Shown here: positions 32,902 to 41,063 of the stretch, piece by piece
How the letters are laid out: each line of letters begins with the position of its first letter
How positions within the stretch are numbered: position 1 is the stretch's first letter
From: Streptacidiphilus albus JL83
GTDB lineage: Bacteria > Actinomycetota > Actinomycetes > Streptomycetales > Streptomycetaceae
NCBI RefSeq assembly: GCF_000744705.1
Contig: NZ_JQML01000001.1
Coordinates: 6,706,017-6,770,016, forward strand
Length of the DNA: 64,000 nt
Reading direction: 5' to 3'
Translations under genes and position numbers: made by a program
Notes under the pieces: model-generated
The model's input: only the letters and a program-made list of their open reading frames with translations
Databases searched by the model: none
What the model was told of the DNA's origin: nothing

Positions 32902-33687
32902 TTACAGGTGCCGGGTGGCCATGGTGAGCCGGTCGCGGGCGGCGAAGAGGGCGTCGCGGATCATCTGCTCGCGGCCGGGGGTGAGCCGGGCGACCGGGAC
33001 CGAGCAGCTGACCGCGTCCCGGGCCGGGGTGCGGTAGGGGATGGCGATGCCGAAGCAGCGCAGCCCGACCGTGTTCTCCTCGGCGTCGATCGAGTAGCCG
33101 CGCTCGCGGATCTCGTGCAGGTCCTCGATCAGCGCGTCCAGGTCGGTGAGGGTGTGCTCGGTCAGTGGTTCGAGCCGCTGCGGGAGCAGCCGGCGGACCT
33201 CCTCGTCGGTGTGGGTGGCGAGCAGCGCCTTGCCGAGCGAGGTGGAGTGGGCGGGCAGCCGGCGGCCGACCCGGGTGAACGGCCGGAGGTAGTGCTGGGA
33301 CTGGCGGGTGGCCAGGTAGATGACGTCCGCGCCGTCGAGCCGGGCCAGGTGGATGGTCTCGGTGGTGTCGTCGGCGAGCCGGTCCAGCGCGGACCTGGCG
33401 GCTGCCACCACCTCGTCGCCGTCGATGTAGGAGGTGCCGACCAGCAGCGCGCGGACCCCGATGCCGTAGCGGGTGCCGGTGGACTCGGTCTCCACCCAGC
33501 CGAGCTCGACCAGGGTGCGGAGCAGCATGTAGAGGCTGCTCTTGGGGTAGCCGACGGCCTCCTGCACCTCGGCCAGGCTGTGCATGCCGGGGCGGCCGGC
33601 GAAGTACTCCAGCAGTTCGACCGTTCGCACGGCGGACTTGACCTGTGCGCCGCCGGCACCGGCGTCCGCGGGGAGGCTCTGGGCCAT
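32902..33687 (-). CDS. IclR-family transcriptional regulator
   Basis: The 261-residue protein has a winged helix at residues 17-75 (SAVRTVELLEYFAGRPGMHS, EVQEAVGYPKSSLYMLLRTL, GWVETE) and an IclR effector domain (HSTSLGKALLATHTDEE, RERGYSIDAEENTVGLRCFGIAIP, AVSCSVPVARL). IclR proteins usually repress or activate divergent catabolic genes in response to small acids. Here it faces the ketoglutarate-semialdehyde dehydrogenase gene 101 bases away and probably controls it. A near-palindrome at 33751-33764 lies in that gap. Confidence 0.88.
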   Translation of the reverse strand: MAQSLPADAGAGGAQVKSAVRTVELLEYFAGRPGMHSLAEVQEAVGYPKSSLYMLLRTLVELGWVETESTGTRYGIGVRALLVGTSYIDGDEVVAAARSALDRLADDTTETIHLARLDGADVIYLATRQSQHYLRPFTRVGRRLPAHSTSLGKALLATHTDEEVRRLLPQRLEPLTEHTLTDLDALIEDLHEIRERGYSIDAEENTVGLRCFGIAIPYRTPARDAVSCSVPVARLTPGREQMIRDALFAARDRLTMATRHL

Positions 33688-33750
33688 TGAGGGTTGACCC
33701 CTTTTCTGGGAGGGACGTATCGTCAGGGGCGTTCAGGGTACTGGACAGCG

Positions 33751-33764
33751 TTCACTATGTGGAA
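33751..33764. promoter_or_regulatory. IclR operator candidate
   Basis: TTCACTATGTGGAA reads as an imperfect inverted repeat (TTC..AC/GT.GAA) like IclR-family operators of the TTCCAC-GTGGAA type. It lies 25 bases before the dehydrogenase ATG, where bound protein would block or guide transcription. Confidence 0.4.
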
Positions 33765-33788
33765 TGTTCGCGTGCGGAGGCCGCCACC

Positions 33789-35312
33789 ATGAACACCCTC
33801 CCAGTGTGGAGCGTCGACGCCCGGACCGGGGCCGAGTCCGCGCAGGTCACCGTCGAGTCCACGGCCGAGGACGTCGACCGGGCCGTCCGGGCCGCCCGCG
33901 CGGCGCTGCCCGCGCTCGCGGCGCGCCCGGCGCGGGCCGCGCTGCTGCGGGCCGCGGCCGAGCTGCTGGAGCGGCGGAGCGAGGCGCTGATCGCCGCCGC
34001 CGACCTGGAGACCGCGCTCGGCGCGGTCCGGCTGTCCGGTGAACTCGCGCGCACCACCTACCAGTTGCGGGCCTTCGCGGACGCGGTCGACGAGGGCGGC
34101 TTCCTGGACGTGGTGATCGACCACGCCGACCCCGGCGCCCGGCCCGCGCCCCGGCCCGACCTGCGCCGCTGGAAGATCCCGCTGGGTGTGGTCGCGGTCT
34201 TCGCGGCCAGCAACTTCCCCTTCGCCTTCAGCGTCCCCGGCGGCGACACCGCCAGCGCGCTGGCGGCCGGCTGCCCGGTCGTGGCCAAGGCCCACCCGGA
34301 CCACCCGGCCACCTCCGAGCTCACCGCCGCCGCGATCCGCGACGCCGCCGAGAGCGTCGGCCTCCCCGCCGACGTGCTGGTGCTGGTGCACGGACGGCAG
34401 GCCGGGGTGGACCTGGTCCAGCACCCGCTGATCGGCGCGGCCGGCTTCACCGGCTCGATCCCCGGCGGCCGGGCGCTGTTCGACCTCGCGGCGGCGCGCC
34501 CGGTCCCGATCCCGTTCCACGGCGAGCTCGGCAGCCTCAACCCGGTCGTGGTCACCGAGCAGGCCGCCGCCGAGCGGGCCGAGGAGATCGGCGCCGGACT
34601 GGCCGGCTCCTTCACCCAGGGCATGGGCCAGTTCTGCACCAAGCCGGGACTGGTGTTCGTCCCGGCCGGGGCGGCCGGCGACCGGCTGGAGAAGGCGCTG
34701 ACGGCCGGGGCCGAGCAGGCCGCGACCGGGGCGCTGCTGGACGCCCGGATGCGGGCCGGCTTCCTGACCGGCTTCGCGGCCCGGGCCGCACTGCCCGGCG
34801 TCACCGCCCCGCTCGCCGCCGAGCCCGTGGCGAACCAGGGGCAGGCGGTGCGGGCCGGGTACGTCAGCCTCCCGGCCCGGCTGCTCGCCGAGGACGCCTA
34901 CGAGGCGCTGCTGGAGGAGTGCTTCGGCCCGCTCACCGTCGTCGCCCGCTACGACGGCCTCGGCGAGGTCGGGGCCGCGCTCGGCCGGCTCGGCGGCAAC
35001 CTCACCGCGACCCTCCACGCCCAGCCCGGCGACCCGCACGCGCCCGAACTGCTCGCGCTGCTCACCGGCCTGGCCGGCCGGGTGCTGCACGGCGGCTGGC
35101 CCACCGGCGTCGCCGTCGCCCCCGCCATGCACCACGGCGGCCCCTACCCGGCGACCACCAGCACCAGCACCTCCGTCGGCGGCACCGCCGTCGAGCGCTG
35201 GCTGCGACCGGTCGTCTACCAGAACGTCCCGGCCGAGCTGCTGCCGGCCGAACTGCGCGACGAGAACGAGCCGGGCGTACCCCGGCGGGTGGACAACCTG
35301 CTGGAGCGCTGA
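33789..35312 (+). CDS. Alpha-ketoglutaric semialdehyde dehydrogenase-like protein
   Basis: The 507-residue aldehyde dehydrogenase starts at ATG 33789. It has ASNFPFAFSVPGGDTASALAAG, a hallmark of the class that oxidises 2,5-dioxopentanoate to alpha-ketoglutarate. It also has AAGFTGSIPGGRALFDLA, the active-site Glu in FHGELGSLNPVVV and the nucleophile Cys in GQFCTKPGLV. The reaction ends oxidative degradation of uronic acids, aldarates, arabinose or hydroxyproline and uses NAD(P). The divergent IclR gene is its probable regulator. No dehydratase for the earlier steps is next to it. Confidence 0.85.
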   Translation: MNTLPVWSVDARTGAESAQVTVESTAEDVDRAVRAARAALPALAARPARAALLRAAAELLERRSEALIAAADLETALGAVRLSGELARTTYQLRAFADAVDEGGFLDVVIDHADPGARPAPRPDLRRWKIPLGVVAVFAASNFPFAFSVPGGDTASALAAGCPVVAKAHPDHPATSELTAAAIRDAAESVGLPADVLVLVHGRQAGVDLVQHPLIGAAGFTGSIPGGRALFDLAAARPVPIPFHGELGSLNPVVVTEQAAAERAEEIGAGLAGSFTQGMGQFCTKPGLVFVPAGAAGDRLEKALTAGAEQAATGALLDARMRAGFLTGFAARAALPGVTAPLAAEPVANQGQAVRAGYVSLPARLLAEDAYEALLEECFGPLTVVARYDGLGEVGAALGRLGGNLTATLHAQPGDPHAPELLALLTGLAGRVLHGGWPTGVAVAPAMHHGGPYPATTSTSTSVGGTAVERWLRPVVYQNVPAELLPAELRDENEPGVPRRVDNLLER

Positions 35313-35314
35313 GC

Positions 35315-35351
35315 GGACCTCCGTTGCCGGCCCCGGTCGGGGAGGAGGTCC
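35315..35351 (+). terminator. Hairpin between dehydrogenase and pepN
   Basis: GGACCTCC (35315-35322) pairs with GGAGGTCC (35344-35351) across a GC-rich interior. It lies two bases after the dehydrogenase stop and probably separates its transcript from pepN. Confidence 0.5.
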
Positions 35352-35389
35352 GGTACCGGTGCTCGTGCTGGGCCCGGGGATGAGGCAGC

Positions 35390-37906
35390 ATGATCTGCAT
35401 GCCCGCACTGACTCGCGCCGAAGCCGTCGCCCGCCGCCTCCTCCTCGACGTCCGCAGCAGCACCGTGGACCTCGACCTCACCCGGGGACACGAGCTCTTC
35501 GGGTCCACCACCGTGATCCGCTTCGGCTGCGCCGAGCCCGGCGCGGCGACCTTCGTCGACGTCAAGCCGGCCGAACTGCTGGCGGTCCGGCTCAACGGCC
35601 GCGCGCTGGACCCGGCCGCGCTGGAGGACGGCAGGTTCCCGCTGGACGGCCTGGAGGCCGAGAACGAGCTGCTGGTCGAGGCGCTGATGGCGTACTCGCA
35701 CACCGGCGAGGGCATGCACCACTTCACCGACCCCGCCGACGGCGAGGTCTACGTCTACACCCAGTGCTTCCTGGACGACGGTCCGCGCGTCTTCGCCGCC
35801 TTCGACCAGCCCGACCTCAAGTCGACCTACGAGGTCGCGGTCACCGCGCCCGAGGGCTGGACCGTGGTCGGCAACAGCACCGGCCGCCAGTCGGAGTCGG
35901 TGGCCGGGCGCTGGGAGTTCGCGCCCACCCAGCCGATCAGCAGCTACCTGGTCGCGGTCGTCGCCGGTCCGCTGCACTCGGTCCGCAGCGAGCACGACGG
36001 CATCCCGCTCGGGCTGCACTGCCGCCGCTCGCTCGGCCCCTACCTGGACGCGGACGCCGCCGAGATCCTGGAGCTCACCCGGCAGAGCCTGGACCACTAC
36101 CACCGCAACTTCGGCATCCGCTACCCCTTCGACTCCTACGACCAGTCCTTCGTCCCGGAGTTCAACGCCGGCGCGATGGAGAACCCCGGCTGCGTGACCT
36201 TCCGTGAGTGGTTCGTCTTCCGCTCCGCCGTCACCGACGCCGAGCGCCAGCTCCGGGCCGTGGTGATCGCCCACGAGATGGCCCACATGTGGTTCGGCGA
36301 CCTGGTCACCATGCGCTGGTGGGACGACCTCTGGCTGAACGAGTCCTTCGCCGAGTACCTCGGCACCGACACCGTCGACCGGGCCACCCGCTTCAACGGA
36401 TCCTGGACCGCCTTCAACGTCCGCAAGGCCTGGGGCTACGACGCCGACCAGCGGCCCTCGACCCACCCGGTCGCCCCCTCCGAGGTCGCCGACACCGCCC
36501 AGGCGCTGCAGAACTTCGACGGCATCTCCTACGTCAAGGGCGCCTCGGTGCTGCGCCAACTGGTCGCCCGGCTCGGCGAGGAGGCCTTCCTCGCCGGCCT
36601 GAACGCCTACTTCGCCGCCCACGCCTTCGGCAACGCCGAACTGGACGACCTGCTCGGCGCCCTGGCCGAGGCCAGCGGCCAGGACGTCCGGGGCTGGGGC
36701 GAGCGCTGGCTGCGCACCACCGGCGTGGACACCCTGCGGGTCGAGGGCGAGCGGATCCTGCACACCTCGGCCGACGGCGTGCTGCGCCCGCAGCGGATCA
36801 CCGCCGGCTGCTACGGACGCCGTGCTCCCGGGAACCTCGCGGCCGGCCCGCTCACCGGCGTCGCCCGGATCGACCTAGACCTGGCCGGCGTGCCGGACAA
36901 CACCTGGGCCGAGCCCGGCGCCGACGAGCCCGACCTGCTGCTGCTCAACGACACCGACCTCGGCTTCGTCAAGATCCGTTTCGACGAGCGCTCCTGGCAG
37001 ACCGTCAGGGACTGCCTCGGCGACATCCCGGAGGAGCTGGCCCGGGCCGTCGCCTGGGAGGCCGCCCGGGACCTGGTCCGCGACGGCGAGCTCGACCCGT
37101 CCGAGTACCTGCGGCTGGTCGCCGACCACCTGCCCGGGGAGGAGTCCCCGCACCTGGTCGAGGCGGTGCTCGACTTCGCCCGCAACAGCGTCGCCGACGG
37201 CTACCTGGCGCCCGCGCTCCGCCCCGAGGCGCTCGCGCTGATCGGCGGCGTCTGCCGGAAGCTGCTGCGCCGCACCGAGGGCACCGAGGACGGCAGCGGG
37301 GTGCGGCTGCTCGCGGTGCGCGCCCTGATCGGCGCCGCGCTCCGGCCGGTCGACGTGGCCGAGCTGCAGCAGTGGCGCGAGGAGGACACCGTCCCCGGCG
37401 GCCCGGTGCTCGACCCCGACCTCCGCTGGAAGCTGCTGCAACGGCTGTGCGTGCTCGGTGCGGCCGGTGAGCCGGAGATCGCCGAGGAAGTGGTCCGCGA
37501 CCCCAGCTCCACCGGCGCCGAGGGCGCCGCCCGCTGTCGCGCCGCGCTGCCGGACGAGTCCGCCAAGACCGCCGCCTGGCACCAGCTCTTCCACGGCGAG
37601 GCCTCCAACTACCTGGTGATGGCCCTCGCCCAGGGCTTCTGGCAGCCCGAGCAGGCCGACCTGCTGGCCCCGTGGACGCTGCGCTACTTCGACGACGTCC
37701 CCGCCGCCGCCGAGCGGCGCGGCCCGGCGGTGGCCCGGCGCCTCGGCCACCAGGGCTTCCCGGCCTACGCCGCCACCGAGGAGGTGCTGCTCGCCGCCGA
37801 GGCCTGCCTCGGCCGCGACGACCTGACCGCCGCGCTCCGCCGCCACCTGGCGGACCAGGTCGACGACCTCCGCCGCGCGCTGCGGGCCCGCGAGGCGTCC
37901 AAGTGA
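35390..37906 (+). CDS. pepN: Aminopeptidase N (M1 metallopeptidase)
   Basis: The 838-residue enzyme starts at ATG 35390; ATG 35399 (MPALTRAEAV) matches the usual streptomycete start better but has a poorer ribosome-site distance. It contains the exopeptidase motif GAMENPG (near 261), the zinc motif HEMAH at 295-299 and the third ligand Glu318 in NESFAEY, with the correct 18-residue gap. The C-terminal half is helical ERAP1-like. It removes N-terminal amino acids from peptides in the cytosol. It is coupled by a four-base overlap to the following amidohydrolase gene. Confidence 0.95.
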   Translation: MICMPALTRAEAVARRLLLDVRSSTVDLDLTRGHELFGSTTVIRFGCAEPGAATFVDVKPAELLAVRLNGRALDPAALEDGRFPLDGLEAENELLVEALMAYSHTGEGMHHFTDPADGEVYVYTQCFLDDGPRVFAAFDQPDLKSTYEVAVTAPEGWTVVGNSTGRQSESVAGRWEFAPTQPISSYLVAVVAGPLHSVRSEHDGIPLGLHCRRSLGPYLDADAAEILELTRQSLDHYHRNFGIRYPFDSYDQSFVPEFNAGAMENPGCVTFREWFVFRSAVTDAERQLRAVVIAHEMAHMWFGDLVTMRWWDDLWLNESFAEYLGTDTVDRATRFNGSWTAFNVRKAWGYDADQRPSTHPVAPSEVADTAQALQNFDGISYVKGASVLRQLVARLGEEAFLAGLNAYFAAHAFGNAELDDLLGALAEASGQDVRGWGERWLRTTGVDTLRVEGERILHTSADGVLRPQRITAGCYGRRAPGNLAAGPLTGVARIDLDLAGVPDNTWAEPGADEPDLLLLNDTDLGFVKIRFDERSWQTVRDCLGDIPEELARAVAWEAARDLVRDGELDPSEYLRLVADHLPGEESPHLVEAVLDFARNSVADGYLAPALRPEALALIGGVCRKLLRRTEGTEDGSGVRLLAVRALIGAALRPVDVAELQQWREEDTVPGGPVLDPDLRWKLLQRLCVLGAAGEPEIAEEVVRDPSSTGAEGAARCRAALPDESAKTAAWHQLFHGEASNYLVMALAQGFWQPEQADLLAPWTLRYFDDVPAAAERRGPAVARRLGHQGFPAYAATEEVLLAAEACLGRDDLTAALRRHLADQVDDLRRALRAREASK

Positions 37907-39018
37907 GCGCCGCCGGAGAGGTGTTGCGGGTCAAGGGCCGGATACTGGTCGGTCCCGAGGAGGTCAGGGACGAGTTGTGGGTGGTCGGCGGACGGATCAC
38001 CTTCGACCGGCCCGCGGCGGCCGCCGGGGTGCTGACCGTCGAGGGCTGGGCCGTGCCCGGCCTGGTCGACGCCCACTGCCATGTCGGCCTGGACGGCCAC
38101 GGCGCGGTCGACGAGGCCACCAGCGAGAAGCAGGCGCTGGCCGACCGCGACGCGGGTGCACTGCTGCTCCGTGACGCCGGGACGCCGACCGACACCCACT
38201 GGGTGGACGACCGGGACGACCTGCCCCGGATCATCCGGGCCGGCCGCCACATCGCCCGCACCCGCCGCTACATCCGCAACTACGCCCACGAGATCGAGCC
38301 GGGCGACCTCGCCGCCTACGTCCGGGCCGAGGCCCGGCGCGGCGACGGCTGGGTAAAGCTGGTCGGCGACTGGATCGACCGGTCCACCGGCGACCTGGCG
38401 CCCTGCTGGCCGCGCTGGGCGCTGGACGAGGCGATGGCGGCGGCGCACGCCGAGGGCGCGCGGGTCACCGCGCACTGCTTCAGCGAGGACTCGCTGGCCG
38501 ACCTGGTCGACGCGGGCATCGACTGCGTCGAGCACGCCACCGGGCTGACCGAGGAGACCGTGCCGCTGTTCGTCGAGCACGGGGTGGCGATCGTGCCGAC
38601 CCTGGTCAACATCGACACCTTTCCCGGGATCGCCGCCGCGGCCGAGTCCAAGTTCCCCGCCTACGCCGCCCACATGCGGGCGCTGCACCAGCGCCGCCAC
38701 GCCACCGTCGCGGCGGCCCACGAGGCGGGCGTGCCGGTCTTCGTCGGCACCGACGCGGGCGGCTCGCTGCCGCACGGCCTGGTCGCGGCGGAGGTCGCCG
38801 AGCTGGTCCGGGCCGGGTTGCCGCCGCTGGCCGCGCTGTCGGCGGCCACCTGGGCGGCCCGGGACTGGCTCGGCCGCCCGGGGCTGACCGAGGGCGCCTC
38901 GGCCGACCTGGTGGTCTACCCGGCCGACCCGCGCGCCGACGTCCGGGTGCTGGCCGCGCCGAGCGCGGTGCTGCTGCGCGGGGCGCCGGTGAGCGGCTCG
39001 GCGGTGGCCGGCGGCTAG
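37903..39018 (+). CDS. Amidohydrolase-family protein
   Basis: The 371-residue protein starts at the GTG in the GTGA overlap with pepN. It has the amidohydrolase metal motif HCH in GLVDAHCHVGLDGHG, a Lys in GWVKLVGDW that may be the carboxylated metal bridge, VTAHCFSED, DCVEHATGL and FVGTDAGGS with the catalytic Asp. This arrangement fits imidazolonepropionase- or prolidase-like amidohydrolases (Xaa-Pro or carboxypeptidase-type). Cotranscription with PepN suggests peptide or dipeptide hydrolysis. The substrate is not determined. It ends in a CTAG shared with the convergent rhomboid-like gene. Confidence 0.82.
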   Translation: MSAAGEVLRVKGRILVGPEEVRDELWVVGGRITFDRPAAAAGVLTVEGWAVPGLVDAHCHVGLDGHGAVDEATSEKQALADRDAGALLLRDAGTPTDTHWVDDRDDLPRIIRAGRHIARTRRYIRNYAHEIEPGDLAAYVRAEARRGDGWVKLVGDWIDRSTGDLAPCWPRWALDEAMAAAHAEGARVTAHCFSEDSLADLVDAGIDCVEHATGLTEETVPLFVEHGVAIVPTLVNIDTFPGIAAAAESKFPAYAAHMRALHQRRHATVAAAHEAGVPVFVGTDAGGSLPHGLVAAEVAELVRAGLPPLAALSAATWAARDWLGRPGLTEGASADLVVYPADPRADVRVLAAPSAVLLRGAPVSGSAVAGG

Positions 39019-39722
39019 CCGTGCCGGGCGGCGCGCCCGTGCCACCGCTCCCGCAGCGAGCGGAGCCGGTCCACCGGGTTCCACGGCGCGCCGCCCCGGC
39101 CCCGGGTCAGCGGGTAGCAGGCGAGACCGAGCAGCACCGAGGTGAAGTGCCCGACGTCGGTGAAGGTCCGCCCGTGCACCAGCGCCTGCCCGTACCAGGC
39201 CAGCACCCCGACCAGGTAGACGTACCGCCAGGGCGGGGCGATCCGGTAGGCCAGCACCGCCTGCGCCCCGGCCAGGGCGTAACTCACGCCCACGTCCAGG
39301 GTGTTGACGGCGGAGGCGGGCGCCCGCCCGTGGTGGATCGCCCAGTGGAGCACGCCCTCGCTCAGGTAGGTCGCCCCGACGTGGGCGACGGCGACGACGG
39401 CGAACCAGCGCAGGGTGCCGAGCCAGCGCTCGGCCGGCACGTGGAAGAGGTTGTAGAGCACGAACATGCCGAGCCAGCCGCCGCCGTCCAGCCACAGCGT
39501 GCTGGCGAAGAGCACCCGCACCGGGTTGGTCGCCAGCTGGTGCAGGTTGGTGGACCGCTTCCGGAGGAAGGAGTCGGCCATGGCCGGGTTGATCCGGTGC
39601 ATCACGTAGGTGGTGAACAGCAGCACCAGCAGCCAGAGGTAGGTTCCCGGCGCGCGCCTGACGTAGTCCAGGACGGCTGCGCCGGGTCCACGGCGCTCGT
39701 GCAGGGGCGGGGATGCACTCAT
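39015..39722 (-). CDS. Rhomboid-like integral membrane protein
   Basis: The 235-residue protein has about five to six predicted membrane segments (YLWLLVLLFTTYVMH, WLGMFVLYNLFHV, WFAVVAVAHVGATYL, YALAGAQAVLAYR, YVYLVGVLAWYG). The arrangement is like the rhomboid-like proteins of streptomycetes. The rhomboid catalytic GxSG motif is not seen where expected; GVSYALAG holds a Ser in roughly the right place with a later His in GHFTSVLLG. Protease activity is therefore uncertain. The four-base CTAG at its stop is shared with the amidohydrolase stop on the other strand. Confidence 0.7.
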   Translation of the reverse strand: MSASPPLHERRGPGAAVLDYVRRAPGTYLWLLVLLFTTYVMHRINPAMADSFLRKRSTNLHQLATNPVRVLFASTLWLDGGGWLGMFVLYNLFHVPAERWLGTLRWFAVVAVAHVGATYLSEGVLHWAIHHGRAPASAVNTLDVGVSYALAGAQAVLAYRIAPPWRYVYLVGVLAWYGQALVHGRTFTDVGHFTSVLLGLACYPLTRGRGGAPWNPVDRLRSLRERWHGRAARHG

Positions 39723-39798
39723 GAGGGTGATTCTGTCGTGGATGGGGTGCTTTGTCCTGAATCAGAAAGCAGGGCCACTGTGGCATTAGAGTGACGCC

Positions 39799-40476
39799 AT
39801 GGCAGCGCGACCCTTGAGCGAGATCGTCGAACCCGGCTGGGCGAAGGCCCTGGAACCAGTGGCGGGGCAGGTGGCCGCGATGGGCGACTTCCTCCGCGCG
39901 GAGGTCGCCGCCGGGCGCACCTACCTCCCGTCCGGAGCGAACGTGCTGCGCGCGTTCCAGCAGCCCTTCGACGAGGTCAAGGTGCTGATCATGGGTCAGG
40001 ACCCGTACCCCACGCCCGGACACGCGGTGGGGCTCTCCTTCTCGGTCGCGCCGGAGGTGCGGCCGCTGCCCGGCAGCCTGGTCAACATCTTCCAGGAGTA
40101 CCAGCGCGACCTGGGCCTGCCGGCCCCGTCCAACGGCGATCTGACGCCCTGGACCCAGCGCGGGGTGCTGCTGCTCAACAGGGCGCTGACGACCGCGCCG
40201 GGCAAGCCGGCCGCGCACCGGAGCAAGGGCTGGGAGGCCGTCACCGAGCAGGCGATCCGGGCGCTGGTGGAACGCGGCCCGGCACTGGTGGCGATCCTCT
40301 GGGGACGCGACGCCCGCAACCTCCGCCCGCTGCTGGGCCCCGCGCCCAGCGTCGAGTCCGCCCACCCGAGCCCGATGTCCGCCGACCGCGGCTTCTTCGG
40401 CTCCCGCCCCTTCAGCCGCGCCAACGAGCTGTTGGTGCGCCAGGGCGCCGAGCCGATCGACTGGCAGCTGCCCTGA
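39799..40476 (+). CDS. ung: Uracil-DNA glycosylase, family 1
   Basis: The 225-residue enzyme has the family-1 catalytic motif [18 protein letters not shown] with Asp68 and the DNA-binding loop [18 protein letters not shown]. It also has [10 protein letters not shown] and [11 protein letters not shown]. It removes uracil arising from cytosine deamination, which matters in a genome this rich in GC. Length and motif order match the family. It probably stands alone, since a 587-base region without a clear gene follows. Confidence 0.96.
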   Translation: MAARPLSEIVEPGWAKALEPVAGQVAAMGDFLRAEVAAGRTYLPSGANVLRAFQQPFDEVKVLIMGQDPYPTPGHAVGLSFSVAPEVRPLPGSLVNIFQEYQRDLGLPAPSNGDLTPWTQRGVLLLNRALTTAPGKPAAHRSKGWEAVTEQAIRALVERGPALVAILWGRDARNLRPLLGPAPSVESAHPSPMSADRGFFGSRPFSRANELLVRQGAEPIDWQLP

Positions 40477-41063
40477 AACCGCCAGGCCTCGGCCGGCTGT
40501 CGGATGCCGTGCGGGTTGCCGGCTGAAGACCCAGGTCGGCCGCACCGCTATCGCCACCCGGCCGGGGGCGTCCTCGGGGGTGATCCGGGCGCCCTCGTAG
40601 CGCTCGGACATCGGCCGTGGTCTCGTCCTCCCGGTCGAGGACCGGGCGCACGCCGATCTCGCCCGCCGCGGCCGCCCGCTGCTCCGCTGCCACCGGCCGG
40701 GCCGTCTCCGGCGCGACCTGCTGCTGGATCCGGTCCGGGTCCGGCCGGCCGAGCGGCTCACCTTCCGGCGCGTGCCGGTCCTGGTCCGCTCCGAACTCGG
40801 CGACCTGGCCGGCTGCCTGGGCGCCGGGCTGCGGGCCTGGGGGACCGTGGGCCTGGGGGGACGTCCGGTTGACGGGCGGCTGCCCTGATCAGGAGTGATT
40901 TTTGGGGAAACCGAGGTTTCGTCACTCTTTTGGGTGAACTGACGCTGTGTGCCGTCAGAGTGACGCAGGGTTCGCCAAGGATAGGCCGAGTCCGAGATCA
41001 CCTGTGGGCGCCCTGGGTTCCATGGGGGTGGGCGCCCTGCATCTTCCTGTGGGGGTTTCCTCT
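40477..41063. other. Region without a clear gene between ung and the LAETG protein
   Basis: No convincing complete gene is present. One plus-strand frame at 40601-40888 looks protein-like but has no start (listed separately). A minus-strand frame beginning MSERYEGARITPEDAPGR at 40611 reads straight through ung in antisense and has no ribosome site. The bases from about 40890 onward are less GC-rich and probably hold the promoter of the LAETG gene. Confidence 0.5.
40601..40888 (+). pseudogene. Possible gene remnant lacking a start codon
   Basis: A 95-residue open frame follows an in-frame TAG and ends with TGA at 40886-40888. Its composition is plausible for protein (RLTFRRVPVLVRSELGDLAG), but it contains no ATG, GTG or TTG in frame at the left end. 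It may be the 3' remnant of a decayed gene or a chance GC-rich frame. Confidence 0.25.

Noticed and set aside
37765-41001. 1078-residue minus-strand frame across pepN end, amidohydrolase, ung and the following gap
   Set aside because: It runs antisense to three well-supported genes. Only its short segment near 40611 (MSERYEGARITPED) looks protein-like, and it has no ribosome site.
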